A stretch of DNA of 64,000 nucleotides from Apodemus sylvaticus (GCF_947179515.1 NC_067473.1:73241719-73305718), one strand, 5' to 3'; counted from the first letter of the stretch, positions 10,641-22,812 are shown. The notes: generated from the sequence alone by a model not told the origin. A program made the numbers and translations.

Positions 10641-10712
10641 AGGGGGCACCTGGATTTGAACCAGGGACCTCTTGATCTGCAGTCAAATGCTCTACCCCTG
10701 AGCTATACCCCC
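10641..10712 (-). tRNA. tRNA-Cys (anticodon GCA), pair A first
   Basis: Sequence identical over 72 nt to the gene at 3766-3837, with anticodon GCA (plus-strand TGC at 10678-10680), intact A and B boxes and full cloverleaf pairing. A TTTT terminator lies 12 nt downstream on the minus strand (10625-10628). It is the right-hand partner in transcription order of the gene at 11603, 962 bp away. The sequence 5' of the gene (higher coordinates) is nearly the same as that 5' of the gene at 21852, showing descent from one duplicated block. Confidence 0.96.
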
Positions 10713-11602
10713 ATGGGTACCAGTGTATGCAGTTAATAATCTTCATCTGAGTGGTGATATATTAGGACTGACTATAAAGCTAAATTACAGATGCTCACAG
10801 ACCCACTTTCCAGAAGTTACCAGACCTGACTGGTGAGATGCCTTCCTCAGCTCTGCAGTTCTCCATGTCCATCCCTGAATAGCATCATCACCAAGAAAAG
10901 GAGAGGAGCAGCCTGCAGACCCTGAGCCCACGTCACACTGCTGTGCTGGGGTAGTTCCTGAGCTAGCCAACTGTCATCCACCTCAGTCCCCAGAAATTCC
11001 TTTCTTCCTTCTCTGGAGACAGACGGGCTATCACTCAGAGCTAGTCACAGACCCTAGTTAGCACTGTCAGCAGCAACACTGCAGGATCCCTCTCAGCCTG
11101 GGACAGCAGCTCAGCCAGTCTGTAGCCTCTGAGGGTAAAGTGAGCAGTGGGCTCTGGAAGGGGAAAACATCCACCCTACACACACAGCCCAATTCTGTGA
11201 CCTGCGTCCTTAGTTCTGACTATAGATTCACCAGGGAGACACAGAGGCATATACTTTTATGGATAGCCTTTCCTTTCTGGACCTTGGATACTGCCTGTCA
11301 CTATAACTGCTGTGCCAAGAAAGTCCCTAATTCTCCCTATAGTTCTTGTCTTTTATTTAATACCATTATCTACATATCTACAGGGCAACAGAACCAAAGA
11401 AGCTACATATATGCAGGAACAGGAGAGACAGACAGTAAGAATGGGAGGGACAGTCAGCATGTAGAAGGAGATATAAACAGCCATCTATCCACATGACAGG
11501 CTGGTCTGGAGCTCCCAGGTCTGCTGAGGTCTATGACTAGAGTGAATGGAAGAAACAGGACTGAGTGCATGAAGTCTCCAGGAGTAAAAACAACCTTGTG
11601 GT

Positions 11603-11674
11603 AGGGGGCACCTGGATTTGAACCAGGGACCTCTTGATCTGCAGTCAAATGCTCTACCCCTGAGCTATACCCCC
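11603..11674 (-). tRNA. tRNA-Cys (anticodon GCA), pair A second
   Basis: Another 72-nt cysteine tRNA identical to its neighbours, with anticodon at 11640-11642 and a TTTTT terminator 12 nt downstream on the minus strand (11586-11590). Both flanks closely match those of the gene at 22813-22884. An open frame running through it on the same strand translates the tRNA itself and should not be annotated as protein. Confidence 0.96.
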
Positions 11675-12016
11675 ACCTGTTCATTAATGTCTCACGGGCA
11701 CTCAGGACCTGCATGGCCACTCCCAGGCTGCTAACATCTGGCATGGGCACTTACAAGTGCTCTGTCATCATCTGCTTCCTCCGGTGAGGCCCAGCCCTGA
11801 GCTGCCTCTGCACATCTCACTGTCATGTCCTCATGAATGACCAGCATTATCCTGCTGAGGTCCTATCTGAGGCAGGAGGCTTCAGCTGGTGCTGCTTCAA
11901 CCTTCACCTTAACTACAACCCACATGCAACACAACGGCTTCCTAGCTGGTCTTTGGAGGTGAGGCAGGAGTAGACAGAATGGAAAGTTCTCTGTGTGCTG
12001 AAAACTCCTATGTCAG

Positions 12017-12950
12017 ATTCTCTAATAGAGACAAAGAAAACACTCCTGCTTAATAATGAAGTTATTCAGTCATATCTCCATATCACAAGTAAATCATACC
12101 TACAGAAATGATGAAGGACATCTGGAGACCACAGTGACTGAAGAGTGATACAGTGCAGTCATTGATAACATGTGATCAGCAGGTGACAGTCTTGGAGCAA
12201 GGCTGGATTGACATCAAGTCCCTGAGTCTTGTTCTTGTACCTATGTAGACTCCCTCATTAGCACAGGTCACCTGCACTGCCTCACCCAAGGATTTAGAAT
12301 ACATGGTGACATCTCCAATGTGCTAGAGGACCTGACCCACCTCCTTCAGACTGGACTCTGTCAGGCTTGGATTTGCCATGTTCTTCCCCATAGTCTACCA
12401 CAGGACACCCAGAATCCCTCCATATCCAGAAGACTGCAACCTTTGCTATTCAGTATAGTGAGAATTTTGTTTCTTAAAAACACAATTAGGTTAATGAATA
12501 TACTTTTGTTTTAATCTCAGATGTGGGATATGGGTATGTTTCAAATTGTCAATAGTTGTTAACTATAACTGTCTTGAGCTCTAGGAGGGGCATGATTTTC
12601 ATCAATTACAGATAGTCCGTGTTTGGAATTCTGGGGACTCTTGAGAGGGTATAAATATGAAAGTTCAGAGAGAGTCTTTGGCAGCTGTTGCTTCCCCTGC
12701 TGCTTCTGATTCATGCTGGTGCTTTTGCCAATGATTGCTGGATTTCTGGATTACTTAACTGCTATATTACTGGATTGTTGGTTTGCTGGTGCAGATATTC
12801 AGACACAAAGACTGGACTGGCCCCCCGAGGAACTCAACACTCCTAATCAGCAGGAAGTAGTCCAAAGAGGTCTAACCTCCTTTCCCCTCAAACTTTCTCT
12901 TCTACCTAATGTTAGGTGTAGGAAGGGATCGGTGTGGAATAATGGTTGAC
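12017..12950 (+). mobile_element. ERVK-like LTR in duplication copy A
   Basis: This long segment behaves like a retroviral LTR. It shares its whole length with 26599-27469 in copy B, where it ends directly at a primer-binding-site-like sequence and is followed by decayed gag. A TATA box (TATAAATA, 12650-12657) sits where a U3/R boundary is expected. After 12950 no gag-like sequence is clear here, and the region where the primer-binding site should be is degraded. Family assignment (class II) rests on copy B. The 5' limit is uncertain. Confidence 0.55.
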
Positions 12951-13035
12951 AGGTGGCAGATAATAGAGCACAATAAAGTAATGAAGAAAATTGTGCTTAT
13001 AGCTCACCATCTGCGGGAAGTCAGCTGGAGAGTAT

Positions 13036-13300
13036 CCATTAGAGTTTCCATTGCTATGAGGAGACACCAGGACCAAGGCAACCTCTATAAAGGACAAGAT
13101 TTACTTGGGGCTGGCTCACGGTTTCCGAGGTTCAGTTTATTATCCTCATGACGACACTCATGGCAGTGAGCAGGCAGGCATGGTGCTGGGGAAGAGAGCT
13201 CTGCATCTTGATCTGACTGCAGCCAGGAGAGATGGCCTTGCAGGGAGAGGGAGGGTCTCCAAACCCACAGTGACACACTTCCTACAATAAGAGACACTGG
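13036..13300 (-). mobile_element. MaLR-type LTR fragment, minus
   Basis: Contains the family's GTTTCCATTGCTATGAGGAG and GACACCAGGACCAAGGCAAC segments and a CTGCATCTTGATCTG word. This is the same order as in the insertion at 2053-2395, so it is the same or a sister family in the same orientation. The 5' end of the LTR appears to be missing. Confidence 0.5.
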
Positions 13301-13726
13301 AAGCCATCACAATGAGTCTAAAAGACCACAGAGATGTTAAAGATGGAAGAGAAGAACATAGCCAGAGGATGCAGTCTATGGAGACTGCAAAAGGGAGAAG
13401 ATTCAGAAAGGCACTGGCACAACTTTTGTGATCTGCATAAGATGATGAGGGCAATCACAGAATGCTTCTTCCTGGGAAACTTTTCATTCACTGATTCTAT
13501 CTACTGAATATACTTCTACCATATATTTTACCCATAGAACAAGACTTGTGCAAGTAGCTAAACCATTGCACACAAAAATGCTTAGGAGCGTCACTGGTGA
13601 ATTCTTAAAGATGTGTGTGCAAAAACAGGAGGTTCTCACAAGGATTGCAGACAGAGCATAAAGTTACCATTGCTTAATTCACCACTGAGGCAGCACAGGC
13701 TTAACATCACGTTTTGAGAGAAATCT
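13301..13726. other. No gene recognised
   Basis: Plain sequence, no repeat family identified. Confidence 0.45.
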
Positions 13727-13728
13727 TG

Positions 13729-13790
<62 letters not shown>
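13727..13790. repeat. (TG)n microsatellite
   Basis: About 63 bp of TG dinucleotide with two TATG interruptions near 13751. Confidence 0.95.
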
Positions 13791-13791
<1 letters not shown>

Positions 13792-14039
13792 TTTCACATG
13801 AACTATTTTTAGGGAAACACTGTCATGTTATTAGAAATATAAAGCATACAGTTGGTATTTGGTGACTACTAACTATAAGCCAATCACAGGTTTTCAGATG
13901 AATATTTGAGAAGATCTCTTGATTCAACATAGAATCTTCTGCCTTGACACAGGATCAGAGTTCTCAACTGGAAGCAGGGATATCTAGAAGGCACATAATA
14001 AATATACAGAGACTACTTTTGTGTACAAGCTGACAATTT

Positions 14040-14530
14040 ATTTTTTAGGTTTTTTTTTAGTTTTTTTCATATTTTTTATTTGATATATTCTTTTTTAAAA
14101 TATTTTTATTTTCCATATTCTTTTCAAATGATTTCTCCTTTCCCAGATCCTCCCCTCCCCATATGTCCCATAATCTTCTTCTCTCCACCCATTCTCCAAT
14201 CACCTCCCTCCTTTTTCTCTGTCCTTATATTCCCTTCCAACCCTAGATCAATCCTTTCCAGGATTAGGACCCTCTCCATACTTCTTCATGGGAGTCATTT
14301 GTTATGTGATTTGTGCCTTGGGTATTCAAAGCTTCTGGGCTAATTAATATCCACTTGTCAGAGATTGCATTCCATGTGTATTCTTTTGTGATTGGGTTAC
14401 CTCACTTAGGATGATATTTTCCAGATCAAACCATTTGCCTAAAAATTTTGTGAATTCATTGTTTCTAATTGCTGAGTAGTATTCCATTGTGTAAATATAC
14501 CACATTTTCTGTATCCATTCCTCCTTTTTT
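14040..14530 (-). mobile_element. L1 3'-end fragment, older
   Basis: Minus-strand LINE-1 tail. It has a T-rich 3' end (14040-14110), a pyrimidine-rich 3' UTR, then the end of ORF2 in reverse (words GAATTCATTG and GTATTCCATTGTGTAAATA) shared with the larger L1 at 15225-20112 but more diverged. It stops at a (CT)-rich region. It is 5'-truncated and carries no open reading frame. Confidence 0.85.
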
Positions 14531-14574
14531 CAAGGCTTAAAGTTTCTCTCTTCTCTCTCACTCTCTGCTCTCTG

Positions 14575-14576
<2 letters not shown>

Positions 14577-14642
<66 letters not shown>
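14577..14642. repeat. (CT)n microsatellite
   Basis: About 64 bp of CT dinucleotide, followed to about 14830 by CA-rich and TCACACAC-rich low-complexity sequence. Confidence 0.95.
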
Positions 14643-14645
<3 letters not shown>

Positions 14646-14970
14646 GTTCACAGCTTGGGGCTGCACACACTCTGCATTCTCTTTCACACTCTGCTTTTCT
14701 CCTGTGTGTTTTCTCTTGTATTCTCACACACACCTCTGTATGTTCCCCTTTCACTCACACACACACTCTTCACACACATCTCACACACACACACTCCTCA
14801 CACACACCTCACATTCTCTCTTCACTCTTCACAAGCTCTCCTCATGCTCTCCGCATTCGCTCTCACTTGCTCTTCACATGCTCTCTACATGCTGTCTACA
14901 TGCTGTCTACATGCTGTCTACATGCTCTCTACATTCTCTCTACATGCTCTCTAAATTCTCTCTTACCTTC
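14643..14970. repeat. Low-complexity CT/CA region with 11-bp repeats
   Basis: CACACAC-rich clusters (14745-14815) precede about eight copies of an 11-bp motif CTACATGCTGT / CTACATGCTCT (14878-14966). Derivation from the adjacent CT microsatellite by slippage is plausible. Confidence 0.85.
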
Positions 14971-15475
14971 TTTTTGCCCCAGTATTTTATTGATACTCCA
15001 AAAGCAGATAAAAAATATTGTGTAATTGTTGCCAAGTCAAATTCAAAAGAATAACCATGCCCCACAAAGAATCGAGAATTACAATTGTTCCCCAAAGCTT
15101 CAAGGTTCCCTATTCCCAGGTCTATAGCCAAAATTAATAATAATTGCAAACGTATCATTATTTAAACTTTAAATTATTATACTTCAGAGCTCAGAGGTCC
15201 GAGGCCAGCTACTTGCATTTTCTTTTTTTTATTTATTATTGATAAATTTTTATATATATTTCAAATGATTTACCCTTTTCTGGGTCCCCACTCCCCGCAA
15301 GTCCCATAAGCCCTCTTCCGTCCCCCTGTTCTTCCATCCACCCCTTCCCATTTCCCTGTTCTGGAATTCCCCTATACTCTTGCACTGAGTCTTTCCAGAA
15401 CCAGGGCCCACTCCTCCATTCTTTTTGGACATCATTTAATTTGTGGATTATGTCCTGGGTATTCAAGTTTCTAGG

Positions 15476-18400
15476 CTAATATCCACTTATCAGTGAGTGC
15501 ATACCATGATTGATCTTTTGAGACTGGGTTACCTCACTTAGTATGATGTTATCCAGCTCCATCCATTTGTCTAAGAATTTCGTGAATTCATTGTTTCTAA
15601 TGGCTGAATAGTACTCCATTGTGTAAATATACCACATTTTTTGTATCCATTCCTCCGTTGAAGGACACCTAGGTTCTTTCCAACTTCTGGCTACTACAAA
15701 TAGGGCTGCTATGAACATAGTGGAGCATGTGTTCTTATTGCATGCTAAAGAATCCTCTGGATATATGCCCAGGAGTGGTATAACAGGGTCCTCAGGGAGT
15801 GTCATGCCCAGTTTTCTGAGGAACCGCCAGACTGATTTCCAAAGTGGTTGCAACATCTTGCAATCCCACCAGACGTGGAGGAGTGTTTCTCCACATCCTC
15901 GCCAACACCTGATGTCTCCTGAGTTTTTGACCTTAGCCATTCTTACTGGTGTGAGGTGAAATCTCAGGGTTGTTTTGATTTGCATTTCCCTAATGATTAA
16001 TGATGTTGAACAATTCTTAAGGTGTTTCTCAGCTCTCCGAAGTTCTTCATATGAAAATTCTTTGTTTAGCTCCGTACCCCACTTTTTAATAGGGTTATTT
16101 GTTTCTCTGGGTTCTTTGTATATATTAGAGTTCTTTCTTGAGTTCTTTGTATATATTAGATATTAGCCCTCTGTCGGATTTAGGGTTGGTGAAGATCCTT
16201 TCCCAGTCTGTTGGTTGATGTTTTGTCCTTTTGACGGTGTCCTTTGCCTTACAGAAACTTCGTAGTTTTATGAGGTCCCATTTGTCAATTCTTGATCTTA
16301 GAGCATAAGCTATTGGTGTTCTATTCAGGAACTTTTCCCCTGTGCCCATGTCTTCCAGGGTCTTCCCCAGTTTCTTTTCGATTAGTTTCAGTGTGTCAGG
16401 TTTTATGTGGAGGTCCTTGATCCATTTGGAGTTGAGCTTGGTACAAGGAGATAAGAATGGATCAATGTGCATTCTTCTACATGCTGACCTCCAATTGAAC
16501 CAGCACCATTTGTTGAAAAGACTATCTTTTTTCCACTGGATGCTTTCAGCTCCTTTGTCGAAGACCAAGTGACCATAGGTGTGTTAGTTCATTTCTGGGT
16601 CTTCAATCCTATTCCATTGATCCGCTTGCCTGATATTGTACCAATACCATGCAGTTTTTAATCACTATTGCTCTGTAATAGAGTTTAAAGTCTGGGATAC
16701 TGAATCACCGAGAAGTTCTTTTACTGTTGAGAATAGTTTTAGCTATCCTGGGTTTTTTGTTATTCCAGATGAATTTGAGTATTTCTCTTTCTAGCTTTAT
16801 GAAGAACTGGGTCGGGATTTTTATGGGGATAGCATTGAATCTGTAGATTGCCTTTGGCAAGATGGCCATTTTAACTATATTAATCCTGCCAATCCACGAG
16901 CATGGAAGGATTTTCCATTTTCTGAGATCTTCTTCGATTTCCTTCTTCAGAGATCTGAAGTTCTTGTCATATAGGTCTTTCACTTGTTTGGTTAGAGTCA
17001 CCCCAAGATACTTCATGCTGTTTGTAGCTATTGTGAAGGGGGTCATTTCCCTAATTTCTTTCTCAGTCTGCTTATCCTTTGAATATATAAAGGCTACTGA
17101 TTTGCTTGCATTGATTTTGTAGCCAGCCACTTTGCTGAAGTTGTTTATCAGCTGTAGGAGTTCTCTAGTAGTTTTTGGGGTCGCTTAAGTATATGATCAT
17201 ATCATCTGCAAATAGTGATAGTTTGACTTCTTCCTTTCCAATTTGTATCCCTTTGACTTCCTTATGTTGTCTAATTGCTCTAGCTAGGACTTCTTTTCAC
17301 TATATTGAAAAGATATGGAGAGAGGGGGCAGCCTTGTCTAGTCCCTGATTTTAGTGGGATTGCTTCAAGTTTCTCTCCATTTAGTTTGATGTTGGCTACT
17401 GGTTTGCTGTATATTGCTTTTACTATGTTTAGATATGGACTTTGGATTCCTGTCCTTTCCAAGACTTTTATCATGAAAGGATGCTGAATTTTGTCAAATG
17501 CTTTTTCAGCATCTAATGAAATGATCATGTGGTTTTTATTCTTTGAGTTTGCTTATGTAGTGGATAGCATTTATGGATTTCCTTATATTGAACCATCCCT
17601 GCATCCCTGGGATGAAGCCTGCTTGATCATGGTGGATGATCATTTTGATGTGTTCTTGGATTGGGGGGGGGCAGAATTTTATTTAGTATTTTTGCATCGA
17701 TATTCATAAGGGAAATTAGCCTGAAATTCTCTTTCTTAGTTGGATCTTTGTGTGGTTTTGGTATCAGCGTAATAGTGGCTTCGAAGAAGGAGTTGGGTAG
17801 TGTTCCTTCTGTTTCTATTTGGTGGAAAAGTTTGAAGAGTATTGGTGTTAAGTCTTCTTTGATGGTCTGATAGAATTCTGCACTGAAGTCATCTGGTCCT
17901 GTGCTTTTTTTGGTCGGAAGGCTATCTATGACCCCTTCTATTTCTTTAGGGGTTATGGGTCTGTTTAGATGATCTATTTGATCCTGGTTTAATTTTGGCA
18001 ATTGGTATCTGTCTAAGAAAATGTCCATTTCCTCCAGATTCTCCAGTTGTATTGAGTACAGGTTTTTGTAGTAGGATCTGATGATTTTTGAATTTCCTCA
18101 GTTTCTGTTGTAATATCTCCGTTTTCATTTCTAATTTTGTTAATTTGGATACTTTCTCTGTGCCCTTTGGTTAGTCTGGCTAAGGGTTTATCTATCTTGT
18201 TGATTTTTTTCAAAGAACCAGCTTTTGGTCTTGTTGATTCTTTGTATGGTTCTCTTGGTTTCTACTTGATTGATTTCAGCCCTGAGTTTGACTATTTCCT
18301 GTCTTCTCCTCCTCCTGGGTGAATTAGCTTCTTCTTGTTCCAGGGCTTTCAGTTGTTCCATTAATCTTCTAGTGTATGCTCTCTCGAATTTCTTTTTGGA

Positions 18401-19290
18401 GGCACTCAAAGCTATGAGTTTTCCTCTTAGCACTGCTTTCATTGTGTCCCAAAGATTTGTGTATGTTGTGCCTTCATTTTCATTAAATTTTAAGAAATCT
18501 TTGATTTCTTTCTTTATTTCTTCCTTGACCAAGGTATCATTGAGTAGAGTATTGTTCAGTTTCCATGTGTATGTGGGCTTTCTGTTGTTTTTACTGTTAC
18601 TAAAGACCACTTTTACTCCATAGTGATCTGACAGGAGGCATGGGATTATTTCAATCTTCTGATATTTGTTGAGGTCTGTCTTGTGACCAACTATATGATC
18701 TATTTTGGAGAAGGTACCATGAGGTGCTGAGAAAAAGGTATATTCTTTTGCTTTGGGATGAAAAGTTCTATATATATTCTGTTAACTCCAATTGGTTCAA
18801 AGCTTCCATTAGTTTCATTGTCTCCCTGTTTAGTTTCTGTTTTCATGATCGGTCTATTGGTGAGAGTGGAGTGTTGAAGTCACCCACAATTATTGTGTTA
18901 GGTGCAATGTGTACTTTGAGCTTTAGTAAAGTTTCTTTTATGAATGAGGGCACCCTTGTGTTTGGGGCATATATGTTCAGGATTGAGAGTTCTTCTTGTT
19001 GGATTTTTCCTTTGACCAGCAAGTAGTGACCGTCCATGTCTCTTTTGATAACATTAGGTTGGAAGTCAATTTTATCTGAAATTAGAATGGCAACTCCGGC
19101 TTGTTTCCTGGGACCATTTGCTTGTAGAGTTGTCTTCCAGCCTTTTACTCTAAGGTAGTTTTTGTCTTTGACACTGAGGTGTGTTTCCTGTATGCAGCAA
19201 AACGTAGGGTCCTGTTTACGTAACCAGTCTGTTAGTCTATGTCTTTTTATTGGGGAATTGAGTCCATTGATGTTAAGATATCAAGGAGTA
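15476..19290 (-). pseudogene. L1 ORF2 (endonuclease/reverse transcriptase), broken
   Basis: The minus strand encodes the L1 ORF2 protein in at least seven open pieces separated by stops or frame changes: 18843-19037 (endonuclease part), 18188-18610, 17627-18028, 17280-17528, 16705-17130, 16125-16568 and 15476-15985 (C-terminal cysteine-rich part). The RT catalytic motif FADD is encoded at 17201-17212, and a RQGCPLSPYLFN motif lies just upstream of it in the protein at about 17290-17330. The ORF2 product would nick DNA and reverse transcribe its RNA, but this copy cannot make a full protein. Confidence 0.93.
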
Positions 19291-19375
19291 GTGGTTATTG
19301 CTTCCTAACATTTTTTATTTTAATTGTATACGTGTGTGGTTATCTTCTATCTTCTTTGGGTTTGATGAAAGAAGC

Positions 19376-20112
19376 TTAATATCCTGTTCTTTCCAGGGTA
19401 TAGTTTCCCTCGTTGTAATGGTGTTTTCCCCCTATTATCCTTTGTAGGGCTGGGTTTGTAGAAAGATATTGTGTAAATTTGGTTTTGTCATGGAATATCT
19501 TGGTTTCTCCATCTATAGTAATTGAGCGTTTCGCTGGGTATAGTAGCCTCGGCTGGCATTTGTGTTCTCTTAGAGTCTTCATGAGCTCTGCCCAGGATCT
19601 TCTAGCTTTCATGGTCTTTGGTGAGAAATCTGGTGTAATTCTGATAGGTCTTCCTTTATATGTTACTTGGCCTTTTTCTCTTACTGCCCTAAGTATTCTT
19701 TCTTTATTTAGTACATTTGGGGTTTTGATTATTATGTGACAGGAGGTAATTCTGTTCTGGTCCAGTCTGTTTGGAGTTCTGTAGGCTTCTTGTATATTCA
19801 TGGGCATCTCTCTCTTTAGGTTAGGGAAGTTTTCTTCCATAATTTTGTTGAAGATATTTGCTGGCCCTTTAAGCTGTAAATCTTCACTCTCATCAATGCC
19901 TATAATCCTTAGATTTGGCTTTCTCATTGTGTCCTGGATTTCCTGGATATTTTGGGTTACAACCTTTTTGTATTTTGCATTTTCTTTAACTGTTGAGTTC
20001 ATGGTTTCTATGGTATCTTCAGCATCTGAGATTCTTTCTTCTATCTCTTGTATTCTGTTGTTGATATTTGCGTCTATGGTCCCTGATTTCTTCCCAAGGT
20101 TTTCTATCTCCA
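19376..20112 (-). pseudogene. L1 ORF1 C-terminal part
   Basis: A continuous frame of about 245 codons matching the RNA-binding half of mouse L1 ORF1p. It begins within the coiled coil (ENLGKKSG...) and carries the RRM-type region (LRIIGI) and the C-terminal domain (ITPDFSPKTMKARRSW). The N-terminal coiled coil is absent because the element is truncated there. The preserved frame suggests moderate age. Confidence 0.92.
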
Positions 20113-20122
20113 GCATTTTCTT

Positions 20123-21851
20123 GTAAAGCTCTAATGATAAATGACACGGACATAGCTGCCAGGCAGTGGCCAGAAAGAATCAAGCCAACCCTTAACTCCA
20201 TAGTTCCCCTATCTTTCTGCATCCGCACATTGCACACAATGACTCTCCTAGGAGTCCCAGTGATTTGACTTAGTTTTACTAATCTAAGATTTTACCTATT
20301 CTATACTTCCTTATCCAGGAACCACTCTCAAATGTTGTACAAAACTTATTTCATAACTTTAATAATTTTTTTCTTTCTTTGGGGTCCCAGTGTTGGCTCT
20401 AACTCATTTTCTAATAATTTCATCAAACTTTCTTTGCAAGACAAACTGGAACTAGATGAGATTAATCTGGAACTACCATTGAGCAGTTATTGCACTGTTT
20501 CCAAGATGAGGACACACAGCATGTGCCTGGGCCATTAGGACTGTGCTGTGCTGTGCTGTGCTGTGCCCCATGTCTCAGTTTTTAATTGTTTAAGAATCAT
20601 AACATCAGGGAACATCTGCTTTCACAGAATTTGCCAGAGTAGAAGGGGACAGAAGTAAGAAAGTCAAATATAATAGAATAATTATGTACCCCAAGGCCAA
20701 CTGAAAAACAGTCACTCACAAATGAAATCTATACAGCCATTGTCCAGGGCTAAGGTTAGGAGAAATGGGAACAACAGTTGTTACAAAGGCCTGCCATGGA
20801 CTTCTGAGATGTCCCCATCCAGGCCTACTGCAGGTGGTCCCTGTCATTGTTTGCTGTCCCCAGCACTCTTCCTAGGCTCTATCACTTGTTAAAGAAAAAT
20901 ATGCCAATAAAGGCCATGTGGGACTTCTCTTTCAAGTTGGGGGAGGAGCTAACATCCTCAAAAGTTCCAATGGAGTCTGTCACGCCATTGGACACATGAC
21001 AGTACACACAAGGGACAGGGACACTGATGCCAGCACTGTGCTGATTTGAGTCTGTGTTTGGTTTTATGATGGAATGTCTGTCACTTTGTATACTCTGTCA
21101 CTACACTAGAAACAACTGAGGCCATCAGCACAGTAGGGAGACAATACTAGTAGCCTGTGCTCTCTGCTTCTTTCCTAAGAAGGCCAGGCAGAGGAGCTGT
21201 CCATGGTGTGAGGCAGAGATAGATCCACCATGGTCAGGCTCTGCTTGGCCCTAACACTGAGCTGCAGCAACAGCTGCCAAAAAGTCAGGATCTTTGTTGG
21301 GAAGTGTATTACAAGAGGTAACAGTAAAAACAGGGACACATGGCTGCTACAGCACAGATGCTAACCCTGTAGAACAAATGCCAGTCATGGCCACTGCTGG
21401 ATACAGACCAGGCCCGTGAGCAGCTTAGGAAACCTGTGAGTCATGAAATCCATAGGATCCCATGTTCCCTTCCCTCTGAGAGCCTCTTCCCACATTCCCA
21501 GCTCTGATGGAAAAACTGGACATCACCACTTTGGTTTATTACCAGCCCAGAATCCCCAACTCCATATTCTTGAGTGTCCTTTGCTGATGCCTAATGCATC
21601 ATTTTGTTGAATTCCATATGCTGAACCACTGATAGTTCTTTCTAATAAAACCTAGCTTTTATAGGTTAAATAAAGTCACTATGCATTCAAAATGTGAAGA
21701 CTTGCTTACCAATGAGGGATCTGTTTGGCAATAATACAGTTGTAACAACAATGGGTTGAATCTCCAGTCATGGGTCAAGAGAGAAAGTAGGGCTATATCA
21801 TGGATGCAGACAGTTGAAGCACATGAAAGAAATCCCAAAAATCACATGAAA
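20123..21851. other. No gene recognised
   Basis: Between the L1 and the second tRNA pair. Contains (CTGTG)5 at 20541-20566. No coding signal or named repeat seen otherwise. Confidence 0.5.
20541..20566. repeat. (CTGTG)5 pentanucleotide repeat
   Basis: Five perfect copies of CTGTG. Confidence 0.9.
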
Positions 21852-21923
21852 AGGGGGCACCTGGATTTGAACCAGGGACCTCTTGATCTGCAGTCAAATG
21901 CTCTACCCCTGAGCTATGCCCCC
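21852..21923 (-). tRNA. tRNA-Cys (anticodon GCA), pair B first, acceptor-stem variant
   Basis: A 72-nt tRNA-Cys with anticodon at 21889-21891. It differs from the other four copies by a single base: position 6 of the tRNA is C instead of U (plus strand GCTATGCC rather than GCTATACC). In the others U6 faces G67 as a wobble pair, so C6 makes a Watson-Crick pair and strengthens the acceptor stem. The A and B boxes are unchanged. A T-run begins immediately at the 3' end on the minus strand (21849-21852). Probably functional. Confidence 0.95.
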
Positions 21924-22812
21924 ACTGGTACTAGTATATGCAGTTAAAATTTTTCATCTGAGTGGTGATATATTAAGACTTACTATAAAGTTAAATTACA
22001 GATGCTTACAGACCCACTTTCCAGAGCTGCCAAACAATGTCTTCGTCAGTACTGAAGCTTCCCTATACCAGGACAAACTAGGTATACACACTTTCCCACC
22101 CATATCTTTGACTAGTACCAACAGCCAAGGAAATAGTTAGGAGCAGCCTGAAGACCCTGGGCCACTTCAGTCTCCTAAGTTGGCCTCCTGCCTTCCCCCT
22201 GAGCTCCATGACACCCTCTCTTCCTTCCCTGAAGACTAATGGGATTTGACTCAGAGTTGTCACTGAGCCTTGTTAGCACTGTCAGCAGCAACACTGCAGG
22301 ATTCTCTGCCTGGAATGGCAGCTCAGCCAGACTTTAGCCCCTAAGTCTAAGTGAGCAGTGGGCTCTGGAAGGGGGAGAAAAGCTAACAAGAGAAACACCC
22401 ACGCTACACACACAGCCCAATTCTGTGACTTGTCTCCTTAGATCTTACTACAAGTTCACCAGAGAGCCACACAGGCACATACTTTTGTGGTTGGGCTTTC
22501 GTTTCTGGCCCTTGGACACTGGCTGCCACTATAACTGCTGTTCCTAGAAAGTCCCTAATTCTCCCTTATAGTTCTTGTCTTCTACTTAACATATCTACAT
22601 ATCCACAGGCCAAGAGAACCAGAGAAACTATGATTGTGCAGGAACAGGGGAGACAGATAATAAGAAGGGGGGACAGTCAGCATGTAGGAAGAGATAGGGA
22701 ACAGCCATCTGTCCACATAGCAGGCTGGTCTGGAGCTCCCAGGCCTGCAGTGAATGGAAGAAACAGGACTGTGAATTTGTGATATCTCCAAGAGTAAAAA
22801 CAACTTTGTGGT

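Larger units (their letters stand above)
10630..12960. repeat. Segmental duplication, copy A (uninterrupted)
   Basis: A block with two tRNA-Cys genes, their flanks and an ERVK-like LTR. It aligns with 21845-23253 plus 26599-27490 (copy B). Shared landmarks include CATCTGAGTGGTGATATATTA after the first tRNA, CACGGGCACTCAGGACCTGC after the second, and the LTR promoter region. Copy A lacks the ERVL insertion present in copy B: its sequence runs directly through the corresponding point at 12016/12017. Divergence is visible throughout, with point changes and small indels, so the duplication is not very recent. Confidence 0.88.
15225..20112 (-). mobile_element. L1 (L1Md-type), 5'-truncated, flanked by target-site duplication
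   Basis: A 4.9-kb LINE-1 on the minus strand. Order in its own direction: truncated ORF1 (from 20112), ORF2, short 3' UTR and an A-tail (T-run 15225-15231 on the plus strand). It is bracketed by a 10-bp direct repeat GCATTTTCTT at 15215-15224 and 20113-20122, the expected footprint of target-primed reverse transcription; the 5' break falls exactly at the duplication. Both reading frames carry stops or frameshifts, so it is dead. It lies between the two tRNA duplication copies. Confidence 0.95.

Noticed and set aside
11454..11750. 98-codon ORF (minus) with a peptide resembling widely deposited hypothetical proteins; a similar one at 22628-22930
   Set aside because: The recurrent peptide is the translation of the tRNA-Cys gene itself (11603-11674 and 22813-22884). 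This is a known type of spurious annotation, not a protein.
12650..12657. TATA box as promoter of a host gene
   Set aside because: It lies inside a sequence duplicated at 26.6-27.5 kb that ends at a retroviral primer-binding-site-like sequence, so it is better read as an LTR promoter.
18270..18623. Plus-strand ORFs over the L1 at 15-20 kb (for example 117 codons here, 108 codons at 19800-20126) and minus-strand frame 29877-30398
   Set aside because: They are antisense shadows of L1 ORF1/ORF2.
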